The notes under the pieces: model-generated | Seen by the model: only the letters and a program-made list of their open reading frames with translations | Databases searched by the model: none | What the model was told of the DNA's origin: nothing | Program-made: the position numbers and the translations under genes | NCBI GenBank assembly: GCA_046046915.1 | Contig: JBJOIT010000028.1 | Location: 1 to 39,332 of the forward strand | Direction of reading: 5' to 3' | DNA from: JBEEJZ01 sp046046915 | Lineage (GTDB): Bacteria; Pseudomonadota; Gammaproteobacteria; Burkholderiales; Burkholderiaceae_C | DNA: 39,332 bases | In this document: positions 12,655 through 22,328 of the stretch, one piece after another | Layout: each line of letters starts with the position of its first letter | Position numbering within the stretch: position 1 is the first letter of the stretch

Positions 12655-14012
12655 AAGCTGTAGAAAATATTCTGAGCCAGTTCCGAGCGCAAGGTGTGGA
12701 GACCTGTTTTCACGACCGGCACATCACGCCTCAAATTTATGCGGGGTTGAACGGTTCTAATTGGCGTCTGAGCGACTACCTCGAGCGAGGTGGCTACCAG
12801 GCCCTGCGCAAGATTCTGGGCAAAGACGGCGGTGACGGGACTGGCTTGACGCAGGACCAGGTGATTGCCACCGTCAAAGAATCTGGTTTGCGTGGTCGTG
12901 GAGGGGCTGGTTTTCCTACTGGTTTGAAGTGGAGCTTCATGCCTCGCCAGTTCCCTGGCCAGAAATATTTGGTCTGCAATTCTGACGAAGGGGAGCCTGG
13001 TACCTGCAAAGACCGTGACATCCTGCACTTCAATCCGCATATCGTGATTGAGGGGATGATCATCGCCGCTTACGCCATGGGCATATCCGTTGGATACAAC
13101 TACATCCACGGCGAAATATTCTCCACGTACGAGCGTTTCGAGGAGGCACTGGAAGAGGCCCGGGCGGCAGGTCTGCTCGGTGACAACATTCTGGGTTCCA
13201 GCTTCAGTTTTCAGTTGCATGCCGCTCACGGCTTTGGTGCTTACATTTGTGGTGAGGAAACGGCTCTGTTGGAGTCGCTTGAAGGCAAAAAGGGACAGCC
13301 TCGGTTCAAGCCACCATTTCCGGCCAGTTTTGGCCTGTACGGCAAGCCCACCACGATCAACAACACCGAAACGTTTGCAGCGGTTCCCTGGATCATCCGT
13401 AACGGTGGTCAGGCCTATCTCGAATGCGGTAAACCCAACAACGGCGGCACCAAGATTTTCTCGGTGAGTGGTGATGTTGAGCGGCCGGGTAATTACGAAA
13501 TTCCGCTCGGAACACCCTTCGCGACCCTGCTTGAAATGGCGGGTGGTGTGCGCAAGGGGCGTCAGCTGAAGGCCGTGATTCCTGGTGGATCGTCGTCCCC
13601 GGTGCTGCCGGCCGCCATCATGATGGAACTGACGATGGATTATGACTCGATCGCCAAGGCGGGTTCGATGTTGGGGTCGGGTGCTGTGATTGTGCTGGAT
13701 GACAGCCGTTGCATGGTGAAGTCTCTCAAGCGTTTGAGTTACTTTTACATGCACGAGTCCTGTGGACAGTGCACGCCTTGCCGCGAGGGCACGGGCTGGT
13801 TGTCTCGTGTCGTCGATCGCATTGAAACCGGTCACGGTCGTCCTTCTGACATGGACCTACTCAACTCTGTGGCTGACAACATTCAGGGGCGCACCATCTG
13901 CGCACTAGGTGATGCAGCTGCCATGCCGGTGAGAGCGATGATCAAGCACTTCCGGCATGAATTTGAACACCACGTGACGCACAAGACCTGCATGGTCGAC
14001 GCCGTCATCTGA
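12651..14012 (+). CDS. nuoF: NADH-quinone oxidoreductase subunit F
   Basis: A 453-residue 51 kDa-type subunit that binds NADH and FMN and carries [4Fe-4S] cluster N3. GRGGAGFPTGLKWSF (residues 82-96) forms the nucleotide site; GEETALLESLEG is also conserved; the cluster ligands are in SCGQCTPC (about 370-376) plus a later Cys in ICALGD (about 416). I chose the ATG at 12651, which overlaps the nuoE stop codon (ATGA). The same frame is open upstream inside nuoE, but that part resembles nothing in the family. Confidence 0.97.
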   Translation: MKAVENILSQFRAQGVETCFHDRHITPQIYAGLNGSNWRLSDYLERGGYQALRKILGKDGGDGTGLTQDQVIATVKESGLRGRGGAGFPTGLKWSFMPRQFPGQKYLVCNSDEGEPGTCKDRDILHFNPHIVIEGMIIAAYAMGISVGYNYIHGEIFSTYERFEEALEEARAAGLLGDNILGSSFSFQLHAAHGFGAYICGEETALLESLEGKKGQPRFKPPFPASFGLYGKPTTINNTETFAAVPWIIRNGGQAYLECGKPNNGGTKIFSVSGDVERPGNYEIPLGTPFATLLEMAGGVRKGRQLKAVIPGGSSSPVLPAAIMMELTMDYDSIAKAGSMLGSGAVIVLDDSRCMVKSLKRLSYFYMHESCGQCTPCREGTGWLSRVVDRIETGHGRPSDMDLLNSVADNIQGRTICALGDAAAMPVRAMIKHFRHEFEHHVTHKTCMVDAVI

Positions 14013-14025
14013 CCGAGCACAGAAC

Positions 14026-16167
14026 ATGGTTGAAATCGAACTCGACGGCAAGAAAGTCGACATTGTCGAAGGCAGCATGATCATGCATGCTGCCGACAAG
14101 GCCGGCACCTACATTCCTCATTTCTGCTACCACAAGAAGCTCAGCATTGCGGCCAATTGCCGTATGTGCCTAGTGGATGTTGAAAAGATGCCCAAGCCCA
14201 TGCCTGCATGCGCCACACCCGTGACGCAAGGCATGATCGTTCGTACCAAGAGCGATAAGGCAGTGAAAGCCCAGCAGTCCGTGATGGAGTTCCTGCTCAT
14301 CAACCACCCGCTGGATTGCCCGATTTGCGACCAGGGTGGCGAGTGTCAGCTGCAGGATTTGGCCGTGGGTTATGGCGGAACATCTTCGCGTTACGAGGAA
14401 GAAAAACGCGTCGTTCCGGTCAAGGACGTGGGGCCTTTGATTTCCATGCAGGAAATGAGTCGTTGCATTCACTGCACCCGCTGCGTCCGTTTTGGTCAAG
14501 AGGTCGCTGGCGTCATGGAGCTGGGTATGTCCCACCGTGGCGAGCACTCCGAAATCGAAACCTTTGTGGGCAACACAGTGGATTCCGAGTTGTCCGGCAA
14601 CATGATCGATATTTGCCCGGTGGGAGCCTTGACCAGCAAGCCTTTCCGCTACAGCGCCCGGACCTGGGAGCTGTCTAGACGCAAATCGGTCAGCCCGCAT
14701 GATTCCACGGGTTCCAATTTGATTGTGCAGGTCAAGAACAATCAGGTGATGCGTGTCGTTCCCCTGGAGAACGAAGACGTCAATGAGTGCTGGATCGCAG
14801 ACCGGGACCGCTTCTCCTACGAAGCCCTGTCAAGTGCTGACCGATTGACTTCGCCCATGATCAAGCAAGGTGGCGAATGGAAAACGGTGGACTGGCAAAC
14901 CGCGCTCGAGTACGTCGCAAATGGTCTGCAGCAAATCAAGACCCAGCATGGCGCCAGCAGCATTGGAACCTTGGCGAGTCCGCACGCCACCCTTGAGGAG
15001 TTGTTCCTCGCAGCTGAGTTCACTCGGGCCTTGGGTAGCGACAACATTGACCATCGTCTGCGCCACGCTCAATACGCTGCTTCGGAAGGTGTACGCTGGT
15101 TGGGGCGCTCGGTTTCTTCATTGAGCCAATTGCAACGTGTTCTGGTGGTCGGCTCGCATTTGCGCAAGGATCATCCCCTGTTTGCGCAGCGCATTCGTCA
15201 AGCCGTCCGTTTGGGGGCGCAGCTGAATGTGGTCAATGCAGAGGCTCCAGATTGGGCCATGCCCGTCGCGAACGCCGTGTTGGCGCCGGCACCTCAGTGG
15301 TCACAGGCTCTGGCCAACATTGCGGCTGCGATTGCCTCCGAAAAGGGGATTGCTGCACCTGCAACAGGTGTGCCTTCAGCGTCAGATTTGGCTGTCGCTC
15401 GCTCGCTGCTGAGCGGAGACAGCAAAGCTGTGTTGCTGGGCAATGCTGCCGCACATCACGCGGGTGCGGCTTCCTTGCTGGCCTTGGCGCAATGGATCGC
15501 AACCGAAGCCGGTGCCACAGTGGGTTACCTGACGGAGGCCGCCAACACGGTAGGTGCTCAAGTTGCCAAAGTCCAGCCTCAGGCCCAAGGTTTGAATGCT
15601 GCGCAGATGCTGTCTGGTAGCTTGAAGGGTGTTTTTCTACTGAATGTGGAGCCTGAATTCGACTGTGCGGCTGGTGCGCAGGCAGTTGCCGGATTGAGTA
15701 AGGCGGACATGGTCGTGACCCTCAGCCCGTTCAAGACCAACCTGGCATTCAGTGATGTGCTGCTACCAGTGGCGCCATTTACGGAGACTTCTGGCACTTT
15801 TGTGAATGCCGAAGCACGTATCCAAAGTTTCCATGCAGTGGTCAAACCTTTGGGTGAGACCCGTCCCGCATGGAAAGTAATCCGTGTATTGGCGAACCTC
15901 CTGGGTCTACCAGGTTTTAGTGACGATTCATCCCAGGTTGTGCTGGCTCGTGCCCTAGCAGGCGTTAACGATTCTGGATTTGTCTCTGCGTCAGTGTTGA
16001 GCAACCGCACGAGTGCTGCTATCGATGTTGCTGCCGTGGGCGCATTGCCGGCTGTGGCATCCATTTATCAGCTCGATGCTTTGGTGCGTCGTGCTGGCTC
16101 CTTGCAGCTCACCGCAGATGCACGACGAGCTGCTGCAGCACCTTCCGTTGAAGAGGTCACGGCATGA
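14026..16167 (+). CDS. nuoG: NADH-quinone oxidoreductase subunit G
   Basis: A 713-residue 75 kDa-type subunit, the longest electron-relay subunit. The N-terminal ferredoxin part holds [2Fe-2S] N1b (Cys34, Cys45, Cys48, Cys62). His94, Cys98, Cys101 and Cys107 bind [4Fe-4S] N5, and Cys147, Cys150, Cys153 and Cys197 bind N4. The rest is a molybdopterin-oxidoreductase-like domain that has lost cofactor binding and is Ala-rich and less conserved towards the C-terminus. The extra N7 cluster motif of E. coli NuoG is not evident. It overlaps nuoH by four bases. Confidence 0.96.
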   Translation: MVEIELDGKKVDIVEGSMIMHAADKAGTYIPHFCYHKKLSIAANCRMCLVDVEKMPKPMPACATPVTQGMIVRTKSDKAVKAQQSVMEFLLINHPLDCPICDQGGECQLQDLAVGYGGTSSRYEEEKRVVPVKDVGPLISMQEMSRCIHCTRCVRFGQEVAGVMELGMSHRGEHSEIETFVGNTVDSELSGNMIDICPVGALTSKPFRYSARTWELSRRKSVSPHDSTGSNLIVQVKNNQVMRVVPLENEDVNECWIADRDRFSYEALSSADRLTSPMIKQGGEWKTVDWQTALEYVANGLQQIKTQHGASSIGTLASPHATLEELFLAAEFTRALGSDNIDHRLRHAQYAASEGVRWLGRSVSSLSQLQRVLVVGSHLRKDHPLFAQRIRQAVRLGAQLNVVNAEAPDWAMPVANAVLAPAPQWSQALANIAAAIASEKGIAAPATGVPSASDLAVARSLLSGDSKAVLLGNAAAHHAGAASLLALAQWIATEAGATVGYLTEAANTVGAQVAKVQPQAQGLNAAQMLSGSLKGVFLLNVEPEFDCAAGAQAVAGLSKADMVVTLSPFKTNLAFSDVLLPVAPFTETSGTFVNAEARIQSFHAVVKPLGETRPAWKVIRVLANLLGLPGFSDDSSQVVLARALAGVNDSGFVSASVLSNRTSAAIDVAAVGALPAVASIYQLDALVRRAGSLQLTADARRAAAAPSVEEVTA

Positions 16168-17246
16168 TCGATGCAATTTATAACGGCGGCATGGGCTTGC
16201 TGGCTGCCGAATGGTGGAGCGCCATGGTTTGGCCTGTGCTCTGGATTTTGATCAAGATCGTGGCCATATTGGCGCCGCTCATGGGTGCCGTCGCTTATTT
16301 GACGCTTTGGGAGCGTAAGCTGCTGGGCTTCATGCAAGTCCGCTATGGCCCCAATCGTGTGGGACCCATGGGGCTGTTGCAGCCCATTGCGGACGCTCTG
16401 AAGTTGCTCACCAAAGAGCTGATCAATCCTACGGCAGCTAGCAAGGGTTTGTTTCGCTTGGGCCCCATCATGGCCATCATGCCTGCACTGGCAGCGTGGG
16501 TTGCGATTCCCTTTGGGCCTGAGGTCGCGTTGACCAATCTCAACGCTGGACTTCTGCTAGTCATGGCCATTACCTCGATCGAGGTCTATGGCGTGATCAT
16601 CGCCGGCTGGGCGTCGAATTCCAAGTACGCATTTCTGGGGGCCTTACGTGCTTCCGCGCAAATGGTCAGCTATGAAATCGCCATGGGTTTTTGCTTCTTG
16701 GTGGTGCTGATGGTTTCGGGCAGTATGAACCTCACGGACATCGTTCTTGGCCAGGCCAAAGGCATGGGCGCAACGATGGGGCTCAGTTTCCTGTCCTGGA
16801 ACTGGTTGCCTCTGCTGCCTATCTTCATGGTCTACCTTATTTCGGGTGTTGCAGAAACCAACCGCCACCCCTTCGACGTGGTGGAAGGTGAGGCGGAAAT
16901 CGTGGCCGGCCACATGGTCGAATACTCGGGCATGGGCTTTGCCATCTTCTTTCTGGCGGAGTACGCCAGCATGTGGCTGGTATCCATTCTGGCCGTCCTG
17001 ATGTTCCTGGGTGGGTGGTTGTCCCCCATCGATCACGCCTTGTTCAATGCGATCCCTGGCTGGATTTGGTTGGGTCTCAAGACCTTCCTGGTTGTCTCCA
17101 TGTTTATTTGGATCCGTGCGACCTTCCCACGTTTCCGCTATGACCAGATCATGCGTCTGGGCTGGAAGATCTTCATCCCCGTGACGTTGGTATGGCTCAT
17201 CGTCGTGGGCATCTGGATGCAGACGTCATGGAACATCTGGAACTAA
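16164..17246 (+). CDS. nuoH: NADH-quinone oxidoreductase subunit H
   Basis: A 360-residue integral membrane subunit (ND1 type), about eight spans, which joins the peripheral arm to the membrane arm and forms the quinone entry. Family segments are WERKLLGFMQVRYGPNRVGP, RASAQMVSYEIAMG and AETNRHPFDVVEGEAEIVAG. The last has the Glu/Asp-rich loop facing NuoB and NuoD. The start overlaps the nuoG stop codon. Confidence 0.98.
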   Translation: MIDAIYNGGMGLLAAEWWSAMVWPVLWILIKIVAILAPLMGAVAYLTLWERKLLGFMQVRYGPNRVGPMGLLQPIADALKLLTKELINPTAASKGLFRLGPIMAIMPALAAWVAIPFGPEVALTNLNAGLLLVMAITSIEVYGVIIAGWASNSKYAFLGALRASAQMVSYEIAMGFCFLVVLMVSGSMNLTDIVLGQAKGMGATMGLSFLSWNWLPLLPIFMVYLISGVAETNRHPFDVVEGEAEIVAGHMVEYSGMGFAIFFLAEYASMWLVSILAVLMFLGGWLSPIDHALFNAIPGWIWLGLKTFLVVSMFIWIRATFPRFRYDQIMRLGWKIFIPVTLVWLIVVGIWMQTSWNIWN

Positions 17247-17258
17247 GGCTGAGCTGTT

Positions 17259-17795
17259 ATGTCTGTTGTTGTTTCATCTCAAAATAGTGCTGGTCGTGCC
17301 GCCAGTGGTTTTTCGCTGCGTGACTTCCTGTCCAGCTTCATGCTTTTGGAGTTGTTCAAAGGCATGGCGCTCACGGGCCGCTACCTTTTCAGCCGCAAGA
17401 TTACCGTTCAGTTCCCCGAGGAAAAGACGCCATTGAGCCCCCGCTTCCGGGGCTTGCATGCTCTGCGCCGCTACGAAAACGGTGAAGAGCGTTGCATTGC
17501 GTGCAAACTTTGCGAGGCTGTGTGCCCAGCGATGGCGATCACGATCGAGTCTGAAGTGCGCGCCGACGGCTCACGTCGTACCAACCGCTACGACATCGAC
17601 CTCACAAAATGCATTTTTTGTGGTTTTTGCGAGGAGAGCTGTCCTGTCGACTCCATCGTCGAAACGCACATCCTGGAGTACCACGGCGAAAAACGGGGCG
17701 ACCTTTATTTCACCAAGGACATGCTGCTTGCCGTGGGTGACCAGTACGAAACCCAAATCGCTGCCAACAAGGCGGCCGACGCCAAGTACCGCTGA
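17259..17795 (+). CDS. nuoI: NADH-quinone oxidoreductase subunit I
   Basis: A 178-residue subunit with two ferredoxin-type [4Fe-4S] sites that form clusters N6a and N6b: Cys79, Cys82, Cys85 and Cys89 (CIACKLCEAVCP), and Cys118, Cys121, Cys124 and Cys128 (CIFCGFCEESCP). An amphipathic N-terminal helix (LLELFKGMALTGRYLF) anchors it to the membrane. The first 15 residues are poorly conserved, and initiation slightly downstream is possible. Confidence 0.96.
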   Translation: MSVVVSSQNSAGRAASGFSLRDFLSSFMLLELFKGMALTGRYLFSRKITVQFPEEKTPLSPRFRGLHALRRYENGEERCIACKLCEAVCPAMAITIESEVRADGSRRTNRYDIDLTKCIFCGFCEESCPVDSIVETHILEYHGEKRGDLYFTKDMLLAVGDQYETQIAANKAADAKYR

Positions 17796-17834
17796 GGCGA
17801 TCAGTCGTTTCAAGCAATCAACCAAGAGTTACCC

Positions 17835-18467
17835 ATGGACGTCAAGACGGGCTTCTTTTATTTGTTTTCGCTAGTGCTGCTGTTTGCAGCCTTTAGGGTG
17901 GTGACGGCGCGCAATCCTGTGCATGCTGTGCTCTACCTGATGCTGGCCTTTTCACAGGCATCAGCGGTGTGGCTGCTATTGCAGGCAGAGTTTTTGGCCA
18001 TCGTGCTTGTCCTGGTTTACCTGGGTGCAGTGATGGTTTTGTTCCTGTTCGTGGTGATGATGTTGGACATCAACATTGATGCCATGCGAGTGGGCTTCTG
18101 GCGAGCGTTTCCGCTCGCCGCCACACTGGGTGGCTTGGTTGCCTTTGAAATGGTGGCTGTGTTGGTGAGTGGGTTTCAGATCGGCCAGGCACCGGTGGCA
18201 GCGGCGAATGCCCTGCCCAACAGCAAGGCACTGGGTATCTTGCTCTACACCGAGTATCTGATGCCAATTCAGATTGCGGCTGCGATTTTGTTGGTGGCCA
18301 TGGTGGCTGCCATTGCCTTGACCCTGCGCCAGCGCAAAGACAGCAAGGCGATCAATCCGGCCATCCAGGTTCGCGTTCGGGCCAAAGACCGTATGAAAGT
18401 ACTGCAAATCGATCCCACACGCATGTCAGCGCCTGCTGAGGCCGTTGCCACAGAGGAGACCAAATAA
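17835..18467 (+). CDS. nuoJ: NADH-quinone oxidoreductase subunit J
   Basis: A 210-residue ND6-type membrane subunit with five predicted spans in the first 165 residues. The conserved FSLVLLFAAFRVVTARNPVHAVLYL opening and EFLAIVLVLVYLGAVMVLFLFV segment (pi-bulge helix) are present. A charged C-terminal tail of about 45 residues follows. Its stop codon overlaps the nuoK start by one base (TAATG). Confidence 0.96.
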   Translation: MDVKTGFFYLFSLVLLFAAFRVVTARNPVHAVLYLMLAFSQASAVWLLLQAEFLAIVLVLVYLGAVMVLFLFVVMMLDINIDAMRVGFWRAFPLAATLGGLVAFEMVAVLVSGFQIGQAPVAAANALPNSKALGILLYTEYLMPIQIAAAILLVAMVAAIALTLRQRKDSKAINPAIQVRVRAKDRMKVLQIDPTRMSAPAEAVATEETK

Positions 18468-18775
18468 TGACGTTGACTCTGGGTCATTACCTTACGCTGG
18501 GGGGGCTGCTGTTCGCGCTGGCCGTGATTGGCATTTTCCTCAACCGCAAAAATCTGATTGTTCTGCTGATGGCGATCGAGCTGATGTTGCTTGCCGTCAA
18601 CATGAATTTCGTGGCGTTTTCACACTTTCTGGGTGATATGCACGGTCAGGTTTTCGTTTTCTTCATCCTGACCGTTGCCGCTGCTGAGTCTGCGATTGGT
18701 CTTGCCATTCTGGTGCAACTGTTCCGTAACAAGTCGAGCATCAACGTGGACGAACTCAATACTTTGAAGGGTTGA
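18467..18775 (+). CDS. nuoK: NADH-quinone oxidoreductase subunit K
   Basis: A 102-residue ND4L-type membrane subunit with three spans. The conserved Glu residues of the proton path are in LMAIELMLLAVN and TVAAAESAIGLAI. Family-typical length. It is coupled to nuoJ through TAATG and lies three bases before nuoL. Confidence 0.97.
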   Translation: MTLTLGHYLTLGGLLFALAVIGIFLNRKNLIVLLMAIELMLLAVNMNFVAFSHFLGDMHGQVFVFFILTVAAAESAIGLAILVQLFRNKSSINVDELNTLKG

Positions 18776-18778
18776 AGC

Positions 18779-20800
18779 ATGAGTCAGACCCTTTCACTTT
18801 CCAGTCTGGTTGCGGTGCCCTTGGCACCTTTGGCCGGCTCTCTACTTGCCGGCGTACTGGGCACGGCATTTGGTGGCAACCTGATTGGTCGTCGCCTCAG
18901 TCACACCTTCACCATTTTGGGTGTATTTGTCGCTTTTGTGCTCTCTGCTTTGACCTTGCAGAGTGTCATCGTCGATGGTGCCAGGTTCAATGAAACCCTC
19001 TACACCTGGATGGTGGTGGGCGATCTGAAAATGGAGGTTGGCTTTCTCGTCGATGGCCTGACCGCCATGATGATGTGTGTGGTGACCTTTGTTTCTTTGA
19101 TGGTTCACCTTTACACCATCGGCTACATGCATGAAGACGAGGGCTACAACCGGTTTTTTGCCTACATCTCCTTGTTCACGTTTGCGATGTTGATGCTGGT
19201 GATGAGCAACAACATGCTGCAGCTGTTTTTTGGCTGGGAGGCCGTGGGCTTGGTGTCCTACCTGCTGATTGGCTTCTGGTTCAACAAGCCCACAGCCATT
19301 TTTGCCAATATGAAGGCCTTCCTGGTCAATCGCGTGGGCGACTTTGGATTCATTTTGGGCATCGGCCTGATTGCTGCCTTCGCCGGGACGCTGAACTACA
19401 CGGAAGCTTTTGGCAAGGCAGGTGAGTTGGCTAAGCTCAATTTCCCAGGCACCGAGTGGATGTTGGTCACGGTGATCTGTATCTGTCTGTTCATCGGCGC
19501 CATGGGTAAGTCTGCCCAATTTCCTCTGCATGTCTGGTTGCCAGACTCCATGGAAGGCCCGACCCCCATCTCGGCCTTGATTCACGCAGCCACCATGGTG
19601 ACGGCGGGCATCTTTATGGTGGCTCGTATGTCGCCTTTGTTCGAATTGTCGGACACGGCACTGAACTTCATCATGGTGATAGGCGCGATCACAGCGCTGT
19701 TCATGGGCTTCTTGGGCATCATTCAGAACGACATCAAGCGTGTGGTGGCTTATTCCACCTTGTCACAGCTGGGCTATATGACTGTAGCCTTGGGCGCATC
19801 GGCCTACTCTGTCGCCGTATTCCACTTGATGACGCACGCATTCTTCAAGGCCTTGCTGTTCCTTGGCGCTGGCTCCGTCATCATGGGCATGCATCACAAC
19901 CAGGACATCCGTTGGATGGGGGGCGTGCGCAAGTACATGCCCATTACCTGGATCACCTCCTTGCTGGGATCCCTCGCGCTGATTGGAACGCCATTTTTCT
20001 CGGGCTTTTACTCAAAGGACAGCATCATCGAGGCAGTTGCAGAGAGCCACTTGCCGGGTGCTGGTTTTGCATACTTTGCGGTGATTGCCGGCGTGTTCGT
20101 GACGGCGTTCTATTCCTTCAGAATGTACTTTCTGGTGTTTCACGGCAAAGAGCGTTTCGACCAGAACCCCGATGCCCATCACCATGACGATCATGGCCAT
20201 CACGACGCGCATGGCGACCATGCCCCACATGAGTCGCCCTGGGTGGTCACGGTGCCACTGATCTTGCTCGCCATTCCATCGGTGTTCATTGGCTACCTGA
20301 CGATCAATGGCATGCTGTACGGCGACTTTTTCAAAGATGCGATCTTTGTGAACGCCGACAAGCACCATGCATTAACTGAGATGGCAGAAGCCTTCCATGG
20401 ACCTGTTGCCATGGCGCTGCACGGCCTGAGTACCTTGCCCTTCTGGCTGGCGTTGGCAGGTGTGGTTGTTGCTTATTACATGTACATGATCAATCCGGCT
20501 GTGCCTGCCGCGATCAAGCGCTCGGTGGGCCCTGTCTATCGCTTGCTGGAGAACAAGTATTACCTGGATTGGATCAACGAGAACATCCTGGCTCGTGGCG
20601 CGCGTGCGCTCGGCACCGGGCTCTGGAAGGGTGGAGATCAGGCCTTGATTGATGGGGTGGTGGTCAACGGCTCCTGGAAGGTCGTGGGTTGGCTGTCTGG
20701 TGTGGTCCGTCGCGTTCAAAGCGGCTTCCTGTACCACTACGCTTTGACCATGATTCTGGGCATATTCGTGCTGATGACGTACTTCGTCTGGCTCAAGTAG
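18779..20800 (+). CDS. nuoL: NADH-quinone oxidoreductase subunit L
   Basis: A 673-residue ND5-type antiporter-like subunit at the tip of the membrane arm, with about 16 spans and a C-terminal lateral helix. Conserved elements include LFFGWEAVGLVSYLLIGFW (the proton-path Glu), SAQFPLHVWLPDSMEGPTPISALIHAATMV and a Lys-containing later span. Residues 467-484 form a loop with nine His among eighteen residues, also rich in Asp and Gly. It may bind metal ions or protons, but its role is unknown. Confidence 0.97.
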   Translation: MSQTLSLSSLVAVPLAPLAGSLLAGVLGTAFGGNLIGRRLSHTFTILGVFVAFVLSALTLQSVIVDGARFNETLYTWMVVGDLKMEVGFLVDGLTAMMMCVVTFVSLMVHLYTIGYMHEDEGYNRFFAYISLFTFAMLMLVMSNNMLQLFFGWEAVGLVSYLLIGFWFNKPTAIFANMKAFLVNRVGDFGFILGIGLIAAFAGTLNYTEAFGKAGELAKLNFPGTEWMLVTVICICLFIGAMGKSAQFPLHVWLPDSMEGPTPISALIHAATMVTAGIFMVARMSPLFELSDTALNFIMVIGAITALFMGFLGIIQNDIKRVVAYSTLSQLGYMTVALGASAYSVAVFHLMTHAFFKALLFLGAGSVIMGMHHNQDIRWMGGVRKYMPITWITSLLGSLALIGTPFFSGFYSKDSIIEAVAESHLPGAGFAYFAVIAGVFVTAFYSFRMYFLVFHGKERFDQNPDAHHHDDHGHHDAHGDHAPHESPWVVTVPLILLAIPSVFIGYLTINGMLYGDFFKDAIFVNADKHHALTEMAEAFHGPVAMALHGLSTLPFWLALAGVVVAYYMYMINPAVPAAIKRSVGPVYRLLENKYYLDWINENILARGARALGTGLWKGGDQALIDGVVVNGSWKVVGWLSGVVRRVQSGFLYHYALTMILGIFVLMTYFVWLK

Positions 20801-20812
20801 GAGAACAACAAG

Positions 20813-22288
20813 ATGGGTTTGCTGAGCCTGGCGATTTGGACGCCAATCTTTTTCGGTGCGGTATTGTTGGCCTTGGGACGGGATGATCAGGCCAAGGCCG
20901 TACGTTGGGTCGCCTTGATCGGTGCTGTCGTCAGTTTGCTGGTGACGGTGCCTCTGTATGACGGCTTTCAACTTGGCACAGCTGCCATGCAGTTTGTTGA
21001 AAAAGCCATCTGGATCGAGCGTTTCAACGTTCACTATCACCTGGGGCTTGACGGCATCTCTTTCTGGTTTGTCCCTCTCACGGCATTCATGACCGTTGTG
21101 GTGGTCATCGCCGGTTGGGAGGTCATCACGGTGCGTGTAAACCAGTACATGGGTGCCTTCTTGATCCTCAGTGGCCTCATGATCGGTGTTTTCACGGCAT
21201 TGGATGGTCTGCTTTTCTACGTGTTCTTTGAAGCAACATTGATTCCGATGTATCTGATCATCGGTATTTGGGGCGGTCCCAATAAGATTTACGCTGCTTT
21301 CAAGTTCTTCTTGTATACCTTGCTGGGTTCCTTGCTGATGCTGGTGGCCCTGATTTATCTGTATCTCAAGTCGGGTGGCAGTTTCGATCTGGCGAACTGG
21401 CACGCCTTGCCTTTGGGGGCTTCTGCCCAGACCTTGCTGTTTTTTGCCTTCTTTGCGGCCTTTGCCGTCAAGGTGCCGATGTGGCCGGTTCACACCTGGT
21501 TGCCGGACGTGCACGTTGAAGCGCCCACGGGTGGTTCTGCGGTGTTGGCAGCCATCATGCTGAAGCTGGGTGCTTATGGCTTTTTGAGGTTCTCTTTGCC
21601 GATTGCCCCAGATGCTGCACATGAGTGGGCGGGTTTCATGATTACTCTGTCTTTGATCGCCGTGGTGTACGTTGGTTTGGTCGCCATGGTCCAGCAGGAC
21701 ATGAAGAAACTGGTGGCTTATTCATCAGTGGCGCACATGGGCTTCGTGACCTTGGGCTTTTTCATCTTCAACGATCTTGGCGTGTCCGGCGGACTGGTGC
21801 AGATGATTGCGCACGGTTTTGTCTCGGCAGCCATGTTCCTTTCAATTGGTGTTTTGTACGACCGTGTGCATTCCCGTCAAATTGCCAGTTACGGTGGCGT
21901 GGTGAATACCATGCCCAAGTTTGCGGCATTTGCCCTGTTGTTCTCGATGGCCAATTGCGGTTTGCCGGCGACGGCAGGCTTTGTGGGCGAATGGATGGTG
22001 ATACTGGGTGCCATCAAGGCTAATTTTTGGGTCGGCATGATCGCGGCCAGTGCCCTGATTTTTGGTGCTGCCTACACGCTGTGGATGTTCAAGCGTGTGT
22101 ACCTTGGCCCGGTCACCAATGATCACGTCAAGGAGCTCACCGACATCAACGCTCGTGAATTCCTGATGCTGGCTTTGCTTGCTGCCGCCGTTTTGTACAT
22201 GGGTATCTTCCCTCATCCGTTCACGCAAATCATGGACAGTTCAGTGGCCGAGTTGTTGAAACACGTCGCACAGTCCAAGTTGAACTGA
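20813..22288 (+). CDS. nuoM: NADH-quinone oxidoreductase subunit M
   Basis: A 491-residue ND4-type antiporter-like proton-pumping subunit, about 14 spans. The conserved FFEATLIPMYLIIGIWGG (key Glu) and the Lys-containing FAVKVPMWPVHTWLPDVHVEAPTGGSAVLA segment are intact. The gene has a good AGGAGAAC upstream and lies twelve bases after nuoL. Confidence 0.97.
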   Translation: MGLLSLAIWTPIFFGAVLLALGRDDQAKAVRWVALIGAVVSLLVTVPLYDGFQLGTAAMQFVEKAIWIERFNVHYHLGLDGISFWFVPLTAFMTVVVVIAGWEVITVRVNQYMGAFLILSGLMIGVFTALDGLLFYVFFEATLIPMYLIIGIWGGPNKIYAAFKFFLYTLLGSLLMLVALIYLYLKSGGSFDLANWHALPLGASAQTLLFFAFFAAFAVKVPMWPVHTWLPDVHVEAPTGGSAVLAAIMLKLGAYGFLRFSLPIAPDAAHEWAGFMITLSLIAVVYVGLVAMVQQDMKKLVAYSSVAHMGFVTLGFFIFNDLGVSGGLVQMIAHGFVSAAMFLSIGVLYDRVHSRQIASYGGVVNTMPKFAAFALLFSMANCGLPATAGFVGEWMVILGAIKANFWVGMIAASALIFGAAYTLWMFKRVYLGPVTNDHVKELTDINAREFLMLALLAAAVLYMGIFPHPFTQIMDSSVAELLKHVAQSKLN

Positions 22289-22328
22289 GTCAACACCACC
22301 GACAGAACTGAATCGAGAGAGATAGGCA

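Noticed and set aside
12342..13835. 497-residue minus-strand open frame opposite nuoE/nuoF
   Set aside because: It runs antisense to two clearly functional complex I genes and its translation resembles no protein family.
20372..21622. 416-residue minus-strand open frame opposite nuoL/nuoM
   Set aside because: Extremely rich in His, Gln and Asp, as expected when membrane-protein codons are read in reverse. No start signal or family likeness.
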